Shown here: in pieces, positions 17,025 to 27,232 of the stretch
How the letters are laid out: the number at the start of each line of letters is the position of its first letter
Position numbering within the stretch: the stretch's first letter is position 1
Assembly: GCF_027111335.1 (NCBI RefSeq)
Contig: NZ_CP114288.1
Coordinates: forward strand, 4,990,801 to 5,054,800
DNA: 64,000 bases
From: Flavobacterium aquiphilum
Lineage (GTDB): Bacteria > Bacteroidota > Bacteroidia > Flavobacteriales > Flavobacteriaceae
Direction: 5' to 3'
Notes under the pieces: generated by a model
The model's database searches: none
The model's input: the letters and a program-made list of their open reading frames with translations, nothing else
What the model was told of the DNA's origin: nothing
Position numbers and translations under genes: made by a program

Positions 17025-17231
17025 ATGGAACTCAAAATAAATAATCAAATCAAACAATTTGCCCTTGACAGTCTCACTGTGCAGGCGCTTCTTGACTTGG
17101 AAATTCCCGAAAAACAAAACGGAATTGCCCTAGCCATAAACAATACAGTAATTCCAAAATCCGATTGGAATTCCCACCTCATACAAGAAACCGACGACAT
17201 CCTAATCATATCAGCCACACAAGGCGGATGA
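17025..17231 (+). CDS. thiS: Sulfur carrier protein ThiS
   Basis: 68 residues with a ubiquitin-like fold pattern and the essential C-terminal Gly-Gly (ISATQGG). ThiF adenylates this end, it is converted to thiocarboxylate, and it donates sulfur to the thiazole made by ThiG. First gene of the riboswitch-controlled operon. The following 240 bases hold two repeat elements before thiC. Confidence 0.95.
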   Translation: MELKINNQIKQFALDSLTVQALLDLEIPEKQNGIALAINNTVIPKSDWNSHLIQETDDILIISATQGG

Positions 17232-17233
17232 TT

Positions 17234-17351
17234 GGGGCGTGACCCCATTGAGAAAAAGGGCTTACTCACCAAGCCGGTCACAGAGCCCTTTTCCTCAATG
17301 CGGTCGGGCTGTACGCGTTACTTCGGTAACTAGCTTCCATCCCTCACGCGG
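17234..17351 (+). repeat. Structured intergenic repeat (copy 1)
   Basis: Starts ggggcgtgacccc, then a long hairpin TTGAG-AAAAGGGCT/AGCCCTTTT-CTCAA, then gtcgggctgtacgcgttact, a small ggtaac hairpin and ends atccctcacgcgg. The same order of blocks recurs at 33494-33653. It separates thiS from thiC. Function unknown to me. Confidence 0.7.
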
Positions 17352-17425
17352 TTTCTGCAAACCAAGAACTTTTCATTTTCAAGACAAGATACAACTATCA
17401 AAATAATCTAACTAACACTTTCTCT

Positions 17426-17458
17426 GCTCCCTCTCCTCTGGAGAGGGTTGGGGTGAGG
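17426..17458 (-). repeat. REP-like element before thiC
   Basis: gctccctctcctctggagag followed by ggttggggtgagg is the same unit, inverted, as that found inside polA at 4622. Confidence 0.85.
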
Positions 17459-17470
17459 TAAAACAACTAA

Positions 17471-19298
<1,828 letters not shown>

Positions 19299-19336
19299 AA
19301 AGTAGAAAATTAGAAGTTAGAGATTAGAAGTTCAAT

Positions 19337-19389
19337 ACTTCTTACCTCTAACTTCTTACCTCTAACTTCTCACCTCTAACCTCTAACCT
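19337..19389 (+). repeat. 14-bp tandem repeat
   Basis: Three copies of acttcttacctcta (third with one change) plus a partial, preceded by its inverse agaagttagagattagaagt. It occupies the thiC to thiE-like gap. Confidence 0.8.
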
Positions 19390-19393
19390 AACA

Positions 19394-19993
19394 ATGATTG
19401 TAATCACAAATCCAATTCCGATAGCTAATGAAATCAGTACGATTCATTCTCTTTTTGAGAACGGATTGGAATTACTTCATGTTCGGAAGCCAAATTTTTC
19501 GGTAGAAGATATGATAACTTTCATAACGGAAATAAAATCGGATTTGAGAAAACAATTGGTTTTACACAGTCATCATCAGTTGGCTTCAGTATTTGGCATC
19601 AATCGAATTCACTTTAGCGAAAGCGAAAGAAAAAAGAAAGACAAATTAACTTTGGAAACATACAAAACAAAAGGATTTCATTTATCAGCTTCGGTTCATT
19701 CGATAGAGGATTTCAATGCTTTGGAAAATATTTTTGAATATGCTTTTTTGAGTCCAGTTTTTCCAAGTATCTCGAAAGAGAATTATTCCTCAAAAATAAA
19801 TTTGTTCGAAGCCATTAAAAACAGGACTGATTTTAAAACAAAACTCATCGCTTTGGGCGGAATAGAATCTAAAAACATCAAACAAACATTAGAAAATGGG
19901 TTTGATGATGTCGCCTTGTTAGGAACCATTTGGAATCAAAACAATCCAATTGAAAATTTTAAATCATGTCAGCAAATCGTCCATTCGTTTTAA
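19394..19993 (+). CDS. ThiE/TenI-like protein
   Basis: 199 residues with a TIM-barrel of the thiamine-phosphate synthase/TenI family: LELLHVRKPNFS, LVLHSHHQLA, GFHLSASVHSIEDF, YAFLSPVFPS and LIALGGI. It lacks the DGVHLG motif of true ThiE (here INRIHFS), and a second, canonical ThiE follows in the operon. A TenI-like thiazole tautomerase role is plausible but inferred. It overlaps thiD by 28 bases, so translation is probably coupled. Confidence 0.8.
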   Translation: MIVITNPIPIANEISTIHSLFENGLELLHVRKPNFSVEDMITFITEIKSDLRKQLVLHSHHQLASVFGINRIHFSESERKKKDKLTLETYKTKGFHLSASVHSIEDFNALENIFEYAFLSPVFPSISKENYSSKINLFEAIKNRTDFKTKLIALGGIESKNIKQTLENGFDDVALLGTIWNQNNPIENFKSCQQIVHSF

Positions 19994-20715
19994 CCATTGC
20001 AGGATTCGACCCATCGGGTGGTGCAGGCGTTTTGGCCGACACCAAAACCTTTGAGCAGCACAAAGTGTATGGATTTGCCATCAACACAGGTAACACGATA
20101 CAAACCGAAAATACTTTTTATGAAATTCAATGGACTGAGATACATTTCGTTTTGAATTCGTTAGAAAAACTGCTTGAGAATTACACTATCAAAGCAGTAA
20201 AAATTGGCATTATACCATCATTCAATTATTTGAAAGAGATTGTTTTTGCGGTAAAAAAACTTTCTCCACAAACAAAAATAGTCTGGGACACAGTTTTAAA
20301 ATCATCAACCGAATTTGATTTTTTAGATATAGAAAACCAAACAGGTTTTATTGAAATACTGAAAGAAATCGACTTGATAACACCCAATTACGACGAAATG
20401 AAAAAACTATTTCCCGAATTTAATCTGCTTTCCAAATCCCCACCTTCTGGAATTCGGGGACTTTTGCTTAAAGGCGGTCACAATCCGAACAAAGTCGGAG
20501 TGGATTATTTATATACCTCAAACGGCATTTATAAATATTTACCGAAGACCGACAATTGCTACGAAAAACACGGTTCAGGATGTGTGCTTTCGTCGGCTAT
20601 AACAGCCAATCTTGCATTAGGCCAAAATCTGGAAACAGCATGCCAAAATGCCAAAATATATACCGAAAACTACTTATTATCCAACACAACTAAACTAGGA
20701 TTTCATTATGTATAA
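19966..20715 (+). CDS. thiD: Hydroxymethylpyrimidine/phosphomethylpyrimidine kinase
   Basis: 249 residues of the ribokinase fold: FVLTIAGFDPSGGAGVLADT at the N-terminus and EKHGSGCVLSSAITANLALG, with the catalytic-site GSGC/anion hole, near the C-terminus. It phosphorylates HMP and HMP-P to HMP-PP. The loop before LLLKGGHNP reads LSKSPPSGIRG, coded by a CCCC...GGGG inverted stretch at 20437-20461 that looks repeat-derived. The gene overlaps both neighbours. Confidence 0.95.
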   Translation: MSANRPFVLTIAGFDPSGGAGVLADTKTFEQHKVYGFAINTGNTIQTENTFYEIQWTEIHFVLNSLEKLLENYTIKAVKIGIIPSFNYLKEIVFAVKKLSPQTKIVWDTVLKSSTEFDFLDIENQTGFIEILKEIDLITPNYDEMKKLFPEFNLLSKSPPSGIRGLLLKGGHNPNKVGVDYLYTSNGIYKYLPKTDNCYEKHGSGCVLSSAITANLALGQNLETACQNAKIYTENYLLSNTTKLGFHYV

Positions 20716-21346
20716 CAAACTGCAATACATCTCACAGGGAGAAAGCGCCGAAGAACAATTGTACAATATTCATGAGGCATTAGACAATGGCTGTGACTGG
20801 ATCCAACTGCGATTTAAAAATCAGAAACCAAAAAAAACATTTGCTTTGGCGGAAGCCGTAAAATTTTTGTGTGAAGAATACTTAGCAAATTTCATTATCA
20901 ACGACAATGTTCATTTGGCCAAACAAGTCAATGCAGATGGCGTTCATCTTGGCCTTTCGGATATGGATATTAGCGAAGCCAGAGCTATTTTGGGCAGGAC
21001 AAAAATCATAGGAGCTACGGCAAATACTTTTGAAGACATTGTTCGTCAAACCAACAATGGCTGCGATTATATTGGGTTAGGCCCTTTTCAATTCACAAAA
21101 ACCAAAGACAAACTCAGTCCCATACTAAGCTTGGAAGGCTATAGTTCCATAATTACACAAATGAAACAATCGCAAATTGAAATCCCTGTTTATGCCATTG
21201 GCGGAATTACTTTGGAAGATGTCAATAATTTAATGACAACCGGAATCCATGGTATTGCCGTTTCGGGCATTATTACCAAAAGCGACAAAAAACAACAACT
21301 TATTACTCAACTTAACGAAATACTATATGGCAGTGTCACTATTTAA
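20708..21346 (+). CDS. thiE: Thiamine-phosphate synthase
   Basis: 212 residues. It couples HMP-PP to thiazole phosphate. Diagnostic motifs: [60 protein letters not shown] and [12 protein letters not shown]. This is the canonical ThiE, in contrast to the TenI-like paralogue upstream. It overlaps thiD by 8 bases and thiG by 20. Confidence 0.96.
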   Translation: MYNKLQYISQGESAEEQLYNIHEALDNGCDWIQLRFKNQKPKKTFALAEAVKFLCEEYLANFIINDNVHLAKQVNADGVHLGLSDMDISEARAILGRTKIIGATANTFEDIVRQTNNGCDYIGLGPFQFTKTKDKLSPILSLEGYSSIITQMKQSQIEIPVYAIGGITLEDVNNLMTTGIHGIAVSGIITKSDKKQQLITQLNEILYGSVTI

Positions 21347-22103
21347 AATCGGAGACAAAACATTAGAATCGAGACTTTTTTTAGGCACCGGAAAATTTGG
21401 TTCCAATATAGAAATGGAGGAAGCAATATTGGCTTCCGAAAGCGAATTGGTAACCGTGGCATTGAAAAGAATCGATTTGGAAACAGATACTGATGCTATT
21501 TTAAATCACTTAAAGCATCCTAGAATCAATTTATTGCCCAATACTTCAGGAGCAAGAAATGCCAAAGAAGCGATTTTCGCAGCGCAACTCGCCCGAGAAG
21601 CATTGGAAACCAATTGGCTGAAACTCGAAATCCATCCGGATCCAAAGTACTTAATGCCCGATCCTATCGAAACCCTGAGAGCCACCGAAGAATTGGCAAA
21701 ATTGGGATTCATCGTTTTGCCGTACATCCACGCCGATCCGGTTTTATGCAAGCATTTGGAAAATGCGGGAACTTCTGCAGTAATGCCACTAGGTTCCCCA
21801 ATTGGAAGTAACAAAGGATTAAAAACTATCGATTTTTTAGAAATCATAATCGAACAGAGTAAAGTTCCCGTAATTATTGATGCAGGAATAGGTGCGCCGT
21901 CAGATGCCGCAAAAGCTATGGAAATAGGAGCCGATGCAGTATTGGTCAACACCGCAATTGCCGTGGCCGGAAATCCAAAACTGATGGCCGAAGCCTTTAA
22001 AGATGCCGTAATTTCAGGAAGAAAAGCATTTGAAGCAAAACTCGGGCAACAGAACAAACAAGCGGTAGCTTCGAGTCCTTTGACGGCGTTTTTATATGAG
22101 TAA
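21327..22103 (+). CDS. thiG: Thiazole synthase
   Basis: The start at 21327 ([20 protein letters not shown]) gives 258 residues; an upstream in-frame ATG lies deep within thiE and adds non-homologous residues. [17 protein letters not shown] carries the Schiff-base lysine, and [20 protein letters not shown] and [11 protein letters not shown] form the phosphate site. It makes the thiazole ring from deoxyxylulose phosphate, dehydroglycine (from ThiH) and ThiS thiocarboxylate. Confidence 0.97.
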   Translation: MAVSLFKIGDKTLESRLFLGTGKFGSNIEMEEAILASESELVTVALKRIDLETDTDAILNHLKHPRINLLPNTSGARNAKEAIFAAQLAREALETNWLKLEIHPDPKYLMPDPIETLRATEELAKLGFIVLPYIHADPVLCKHLENAGTSAVMPLGSPIGSNKGLKTIDFLEIIIEQSKVPVIIDAGIGAPSDAAKAMEIGADAVLVNTAIAVAGNPKLMAEAFKDAVISGRKAFEAKLGQQNKQAVASSPLTAFLYE

Positions 22104-22110
22104 CTATTTA

Positions 22111-22192
22111 ACCGCAAAGGGCGCAAAGATTTACGCGAAGTTCCCAAAGCTTTGTTAGTGTTCCTAGCGTAAATCTTTGCGAACCTTGCGGT
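22111..22192. repeat. Inverted repeat of accgcaag type
   Basis: ACCGCAAAGGGCGCAAAGAT and TTACGC face a near-perfect inverse GCGTAAATCTTTGCGAACCT followed by TGCGGT. The same family recurs at 45407-45474. It fills the thiG-thiH gap. Confidence 0.8.
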
Positions 22193-22207
22193 AAAAAAAT
22201 AAAAAAA

Positions 22208-23344
22208 ATGAAAACATTCAAATCGGTTTTTGAACAGTATGATTGGGATACCATTCAAACCAAAATATACCAAACCACCGCCAAACAGGTGGAACAGGCC
22301 CTTGCCAAAAGCAGAAGAAATCTAGACGACTTCTTGGCTTTGATTTCGCCTGCGGCTACAACTTATTTGGAACAAATGGCACAGGAATGCCATGAATTGA
22401 CAAAAAAGCGTTTTGGAAAAACCATCCAAATGTATGCTCCTTTGTATTTGAGCAATGAATGCCAAAATATTTGCACTTATTGTGGATTCAGTTTAGACAA
22501 TAAAATCAAGCGCAAAACATTATCTGATTCGGAGATAAAATTAGAAGTAGAAGCACTGAAATCGGCAGGTTTTGACCATGTTTTGTTGGTAACCGGCGAA
22601 GCCAATTACACCGTCAACATCAATTATTTCCTAAATGCGATTGACCAAATAAAAGAGCAATTCTCAACCATTTCGGTAGAAGTGCAGCCGCTTTCCACCG
22701 AAGAATACCAAAAATTGCATGAAGCCGGCATTTATTCGGTTTTGGTGTATCAGGAAACCTACCATCAGGAAGTCTATAAAAAATACCATACCAAAGGCAA
22801 AAAATCTAATTTTGATTTTCGTTTGGACACACCGGACCGAATTGGGAAAGCGGGAATTCACAAAATAGGCTTGGGTGTTTTATTGGGATTGGAAGATTGG
22901 CGAACAGACAGTTTTTTCAATGCCCTGCATTTGGATTATCTGCAAAAGACCTATTGGCAAACTAAATATTCGGTTTCGTTTCCAAGACTGCGTCCCGCCG
23001 AAGGAATCATCGAACCCAATTTTATTATGACCGACAAAGATTTGACACAATTGATTTGTGCTTATCGTTTATGGAATGAAGATTTAGAGATTTCAATTTC
23101 GACCCGAGAAAACGAAATTTTCAGAAACAATATCATTCCAATTGGAGTCACGAGTATGAGCGCGGGATCCAAAACCAATCCGGGTGGCTATGTTGTTGAC
23201 CCACAATCTTTGGAACAATTTGAAATCAGCGACGAACGTTCCGCTTTTGAAATTGCCCAAATAATCAGCGATAAAGGATACGAACCGGTCTGGAAAGATT
23301 GGGACAGAACTTTTGGCTTTCAGAATGCAGATTCTAGATTTTAG
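22208..23344 (+). CDS. thiH: 2-iminoacetate synthase
   Basis: 378 residues. A radical SAM enzyme that cleaves tyrosine to dehydroglycine for the thiazole ring. The cluster motif CxxxCxxC is CQNICTYC in YLSNECQNICTYCGFSLD. HVLLVTGEANY and SVSFPRLRPAEG are typical. Its presence instead of ThiO (glycine oxidase) fits a metabolism that tolerates low oxygen. It follows thiG after a repeat-filled gap. Confidence 0.96.
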   Translation: MKTFKSVFEQYDWDTIQTKIYQTTAKQVEQALAKSRRNLDDFLALISPAATTYLEQMAQECHELTKKRFGKTIQMYAPLYLSNECQNICTYCGFSLDNKIKRKTLSDSEIKLEVEALKSAGFDHVLLVTGEANYTVNINYFLNAIDQIKEQFSTISVEVQPLSTEEYQKLHEAGIYSVLVYQETYHQEVYKKYHTKGKKSNFDFRLDTPDRIGKAGIHKIGLGVLLGLEDWRTDSFFNALHLDYLQKTYWQTKYSVSFPRLRPAEGIIEPNFIMTDKDLTQLICAYRLWNEDLEISISTRENEIFRNNIIPIGVTSMSAGSKTNPGGYVVDPQSLEQFEISDERSAFEIAQIISDKGYEPVWKDWDRTFGFQNADSRF

Positions 23345-23466
23345 ATTTCTGATTTGACGCAAAAAATCTACAATTCTATTTATTGTCAAATAAAATCGAA
23401 CAATAACAAGCAAATGAAGCAAAAACTTCTCCAATCTAAAATCGTTAATCAAAAATCTAAAATCCT

Positions 23467-24174
23467 ATGAGTGTAGTTCAAGAATATTTAAGATATAACC
23501 GCCAAGTAATGTTACCTGAAATAGGTGACGAAGGTCAAAACAAATTAAAAAATGCCAAAGTTTTGGTCATTGGCGCTGGTGGTTTGGGTTGTCCTATTTT
23601 GCAATATATCTCAACAGCAGGCGTTGGTACCATCGGAATAATTGATTTTGATAAAATCGAAATTCACAACCTGCACCGCCAAATTTTATATACCGAAAAA
23701 CAAATAGGATTAAGCAAAGCCAAAACGGCGAAAGAAACGCTGGAAGCCATGAATCCCTTGATCAACATTGTCGCTTTTGAAGAAAAACTGACAGCCGAAA
23801 ACGCAACCCAAATCATAAAGAATTTTGATGTGATTGTCGATGGTTGTGATAATTTTGCCACGCGCTATTTAGTCAATGACACCTGCGTCTCCTTAGAAAA
23901 ACCATTGGTTTACGGAAGTATTTTAAAATTTGAAGGACAATTGGCCGTTTTCAACAACAAATCAAAAAATCTTAGGGATTTATTTCCGGAACCACCCGAT
24001 CCAAAAGATGTTCCAAATTGCAACCTGAACGGTGTGTTGGGAACATTGCCCGGAATAATTGGAACGATGATGGCTCATGAAACCTTGAAAGTGATAATGG
24101 GTTTACCAACATTAGAAAATGAATTGGTATTATTCAGTACTTTGAATTGGGGTTTTACAAAGCTTAAATTTTAA
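23467..24174 (+). CDS. thiF: ThiF/HesA/MoeB-type adenylyltransferase
   Basis: 235 residues. ATP site VLVIGAGGLGCPILQYISTA, DFDKIEIHNLHRQILYTE and the catalytic Asp in DVIVDGCDNFATRYLVND. It would adenylate the C-terminal glycine of ThiS. It is short: the C-terminal zinc Cys pair and the rhodanese domain found in MoeB-like relatives are missing, while Cys in NCNLNGVLGTLPG is kept. Last gene of the operon. Confidence 0.92.
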   Translation: MSVVQEYLRYNRQVMLPEIGDEGQNKLKNAKVLVIGAGGLGCPILQYISTAGVGTIGIIDFDKIEIHNLHRQILYTEKQIGLSKAKTAKETLEAMNPLINIVAFEEKLTAENATQIIKNFDVIVDGCDNFATRYLVNDTCVSLEKPLVYGSILKFEGQLAVFNNKSKNLRDLFPEPPDPKDVPNCNLNGVLGTLPGIIGTMMAHETLKVIMGLPTLENELVLFSTLNWGFTKLKF

Positions 24175-24240
24175 AATTTTGATTTATTTTATAACTAGGA
24201 AATAATCAATTTACAAAAAAAAATCCTAAACTTAAATTGC

Positions 24241-24362
24241 CTCCAGCTTCAGCTGGGGGATTGTAATAGGAATCCTGTTTGAAGGCTTTAGCCAAAAAGA
24301 TATTATTATTTTGGCTAAAGCCAATTACTATTATTCATTTCTTCCTCCAGCTGAAGCTGGAG
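24241..24362. repeat. Nested palindromic repeats (ctccagct and ggctttagcc types)
   Basis: Two outer palindromes, CTCCAGCTTCAGCTGGGGG (24241) and CTCCAGCTGAAGCTGGAG (24345-24362), enclose a hairpin with GGCTTTAGCCAAAA (24284) and TTTTGGCTAAAGCC (ending 24322). The right part lies inside the aat reading frame. The inner hairpin may also end transcription of both convergent units. Confidence 0.8.
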
Positions 24363-25008
24363 TCAAATCAATATTTTTTAAAATTGCCATAAAAGCCTCT
24401 CTTTCTATTTCCCTGCAGCCCAAACTTTCAAGATGCTCATTGTAAACCTGGCAGTCCAATAAGCGGTAATTTTGGTCTTTCAGTTGGTTTACCAAAGCGA
24501 TAAAAGCTACTTTGGAAGCATTGGAAACCAACGAAAACATACTTTCTCCACAGAAAACATGTCCCAAGTCAATTCCGTACAATCCGCCGACAAGCTGATT
24601 GTTTTGCCAGACTTCAACCGATTTTGCCATTCCTAATTCATTGAGTTTGCAATAGGCTTCAATCATTTCATTGGTAATCCAAGTTCCGGTTTGTCCATTG
24701 CGTTTTACCTGCCGACAATTGGAAATCACATCCCTAAAATTCTGGTTGAATGTAACTGTAAAAATATTTCGGTTCAAAACGTTTCGCATGCTTTTGGAAA
24801 CAATCAATTCATCCAAAAACAAAACCATTCTGGGATTGGGCGCCCACCAAATAATAGGTTCTCCTTCATTAAACCAGGGAAAAATTCCGCTGTTGTAGGC
24901 AAGCCGCAACCGCTCGGGCGACAAATCCCCACCAAAGGCAAGAATTCCATCACTATCAGCCTCGTAAACTGGGGGAAAATACAATGTTTTAGATAGACAA
25001 TAATACAT
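24331..25008 (-). CDS. aat: Leucyl/phenylalanyl-tRNA-protein transferase
   Basis: The start at 25008 (MYYCLSKTLYFPPVYEADSD) gives 225 residues; the 21 upstream residues are hydrophobic filler. GILAFGGDLSPERLRLAYNS, GIFPWFNEGEPIIWWAPNPR, GTWITNEMIEAY and VFCGESMFSL are family signatures. It adds Leu/Phe to proteins with N-terminal Lys/Arg to mark them for ClpAP-type degradation. The last 9 residues (TPASAGGRN and E) come from a palindromic repeat. Confidence 0.96.
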   Translation of the reverse strand: MYYCLSKTLYFPPVYEADSDGILAFGGDLSPERLRLAYNSGIFPWFNEGEPIIWWAPNPRMVLFLDELIVSKSMRNVLNRNIFTVTFNQNFRDVISNCRQVKRNGQTGTWITNEMIEAYCKLNELGMAKSVEVWQNNQLVGGLYGIDLGHVFCGESMFSLVSNASKVAFIALVNQLKDQNYRLLDCQVYNEHLESLGCREIEREAFMAILKNIDLTPASAGGRNE

Positions 25009-25138
25009 TTTCAATAGCAAAAAATCAACTTCAATTACAATGGCAAAAATCAATATCAATGCCAATTTCAAAAAAAAATCAGAAATTTAAGTAAACTCAA
25101 ATTTCTGACTTCTAATATCTAATTTCTAACTTCTAACC

Positions 25139-25513
25139 TTAGAATGGCAAATCGTCAGCGTCTTCTTCGTTTAGGTTTGTTGCTGGTGCAAAAGTTTGTG
25201 CTGCCGGCATAGGAGGAGCTTGTTGCGCAGGAGCTTCAGCAGCTAATCTTTCGATTCTCCATCCTTGGATACTATTAAAATATCTTGTTTCTCCTTGCGG
25301 ATTTACCCATTCTCTACCTCTCAAGTTGATAGAAACCTTCACGGCTTCACCAATATTATAACTGCTTAGCAAATCACATTTATCTTGAGTAAATTCAATC
25401 AAAATATGTTGCGGATATTGCTCATCTGTAGTAACAACCAATTCTCTTTTTTTGAATGACGCACTTACTTGTTGCTCTGGATTAACAACTTTAATTTTCC
25501 CTAATACTTCCAT
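25139..25513 (-). CDS. DUF3127 OB-fold protein with SSB-like tail
   Basis: 124 residues. VLGKIKVVNPEQQVSASFKK and QHILIEFTQDKCDLLSSYNI match DUF3127. After an Ala/Pro/Gln-rich linker it ends in an acidic tip, EEDADDLPF, the same type of ending used by SSB to bind repair and replication partners; the ssb in this window ends NDLPF. A single-strand nucleic-acid-binding role is likely but inferred. It stands 22 bases downstream of the flavin reductase gene, perhaps in one transcript. Confidence 0.88.
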   Translation of the reverse strand: MEVLGKIKVVNPEQQVSASFKKRELVVTTDEQYPQHILIEFTQDKCDLLSSYNIGEAVKVSINLRGREWVNPQGETRYFNSIQGWRIERLAAEAPAQQAPPMPAAQTFAPATNLNEEDADDLPF

Positions 25514-25535
25514 CTTCTTTTTTATTTAATTATTG

Positions 25536-26423
25536 CTACTTAGATTTTATTTTCTTTGCTAAAAGTACTTTCCATGCCGAAAGTACATCATTGTCCAAAA
25601 GATATTTTTTGGCTTCCAAGTGCTGTTTTTCAAGGTCATCTGAGCTCAAAACAGCCTTTACCGAAAAATTTTGGTCTACAAATATACTAACTTCCTCTTT
25701 AGTAGGCAAGGATTCAATGTTCCCTAACATCCCTAAATCGTTCCCATCAAAGACCGAACTGCTCTTTACAAAATCAGGAATAGCATCTACTCCAATCCCA
25801 AGAGTTGTAAGCGGTTTTGGCACCTCAAAAAGTCCTTGGTTGGATCTGGAATACCAATTACCGCCCATTCTGGAAACCAAATCAATCTTATGCTGATCGA
25901 TGGCTCCATTTTCATTAAGAACTGCTTCATTGATATGGATACGTAATACTTCGCAAAGAATTAAATTTCCGGCGCCGCCCTCGGTTCCCAAAGCAATTAT
26001 CTGCGTCACTTTGCACTCAAACTGCACGGGCGATTCTTTTACCCTGTATGGTTTTACTACTTCTGATGGAATTGGTGTAAATCCGGATTTTAGAAACTCA
26101 TCAACTCCTTCAGCATACTCTGTGCTGGCCAAAGAAGTCTGCTGCACCATATCATAATTCACAACGTTGATAACAACTTCAGAATTGGCCTCGGCATTGA
26201 TTAAAGTGTGTTTAACCGTGTTATCTCTCACACGCCTTGCCGGTGAAAAAATCAATATCGGCGGATTAGAACTGAAAACATTGAAAAAACTAAAGGGCGA
26301 CAAATTTGGTACACCATTTTTCCCAATAGTACTCGCAAAAGCAATAGGCCGTGGCCCGACAGCACTTTGCAAATATCCTTGCAGTTTTACAGTATCAATG
26401 CTTTTTGGATCGACGGTAATCAT
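25536..26423 (-). CDS. Flavin reductase family protein (flavoredoxin-like)
   Basis: 295 residues. The N-terminal split-barrel FMN-binding domain has SAVGPRPIAFASTIGKNGVP, NLSPFSFFNVFSSNPPIL and the phosphate-contacting RRVRDNTVKHTL. The C-terminal third is an extension without a known motif. Such proteins bind FMN and use NAD(P)H or accept electrons. The physiological partner is unknown. Confidence 0.9.
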   Translation of the reverse strand: MITVDPKSIDTVKLQGYLQSAVGPRPIAFASTIGKNGVPNLSPFSFFNVFSSNPPILIFSPARRVRDNTVKHTLINAEANSEVVINVVNYDMVQQTSLASTEYAEGVDEFLKSGFTPIPSEVVKPYRVKESPVQFECKVTQIIALGTEGGAGNLILCEVLRIHINEAVLNENGAIDQHKIDLVSRMGGNWYSRSNQGLFEVPKPLTTLGIGVDAIPDFVKSSSVFDGNDLGMLGNIESLPTKEEVSIFVDQNFSVKAVLSSDDLEKQHLEAKKYLLDNDVLSAWKVLLAKKIKSK

Positions 26424-26583
26424 AGGTTTTTTATTTGGACAAAAATAGCAAAATAGCGTTTAGATTATCGATTATCCAAACAAATTAAATTTACAAAATC
26501 ATTGCAAATACAAAATTAATTTTCAATTAAGTCAATTGGTCGAATCTAGTAAAGCAATTGTTGTATAATGTGTTTCTTGTATT

Positions 26584-27051
26584 CTAAAATTTATATTTAT
26601 CCAATTCTATTGCTTCGTCAAAGTAACTCTTAAATTTTTCTGATAATTCTACATCCTTAAATTTTACGATTGTATATGAACTATCCCAAGCAGTTATTTC
26701 AAAAACCGCGTTTTCAACTTGAAATTCATCATTCTTCCAAACGTTATCATTTCCTTCAACGTAAGGAAAGTTTTCTTTATCAAATTTCGGATTTTCAGAT
26801 TTTTTTACGGCAGAAATCACACCCCAAATAATTTGAACATTTAATTCGATTACATTTTTAAAATTTTCGGAAGAAAGTATTGAATAATTTTCACAGAAAT
26901 CAATAGGAATTTCTTGTTTTGAAAAATTTACAAGGTCTAAATCTGACACTAACCAATTAAATTCTGATATGTCTATCCATGATGAATCTAAAAGATTATT
27001 TAAATGTGTATGACAATGCAATTTCTTCGTGCTTCTAATTATCCAATTCAA
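26584..27051 (-). CDS. Hypothetical protein
   Basis: 155 residues, no signal peptide or membrane segment, acidic (DLVNFSKQEIPIDFCENYSI, VEGNDNVWKNDEFQVENAVF). The pattern of two halves, a short beta-rich C-terminal domain and FNWLVSDLDL, recalls small cytosolic proteins of contact-dependent or defence loci, but I do not recognise the family. It lies 180 bases downstream of the TIR gene, on the same strand, and may or may not belong to that unit. Confidence 0.6.
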   Translation of the reverse strand: MNWIIRSTKKLHCHTHLNNLLDSSWIDISEFNWLVSDLDLVNFSKQEIPIDFCENYSILSSENFKNVIELNVQIIWGVISAVKKSENPKFDKENFPYVEGNDNVWKNDEFQVENAVFEITAWDSSYTIVKFKDVELSEKFKSYFDEAIELDKYKF

Positions 27052-27217
27052 AATTTATCTTTATTACGTTATGGTATTTTAACATAGCATACAAAGTGCC
27101 GCGGCTTGCGATAGTGCCGAAGCCAGCGACCTCTGTATTTTCTGTTTAAGATAAATATTTTCGTGAAGAAAAAACGTCAAGGTAACAAAACAATCTAGCC
27201 ATTATTGCAAACCGCTC

Positions 27218-27232
27218 TTATGTGTTGTGCTT
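27218..27232. repeat. Left arm of an inverted repeat flanking the TIR operon
   Basis: ttatgtgttgtgctt overlaps the stop codon of the TIR gene and is inverted, with one mismatch, at 28901-28915. Confidence 0.55.

Noticed and set aside
19337..19389. CRISPR-like array
   Set aside because: The units are 14 bp and contiguous with no spacers, so it is a simple tandem repeat. The same holds for 42686-42727.
19394..19993. Second ThiE copy as an assembly duplicate
   Set aside because: It is too different from the canonical ThiE at 20708 and lacks its DGVHLG motif; it is a distinct TenI-like member.
27052..27230. Integron-type attC site beside the TIR operon
   Set aside because: There are small inverted stretches, but no convincing RYYYAAC/GTTRRRY pair with an intervening attC-like fold, and no integron integrase in the window.
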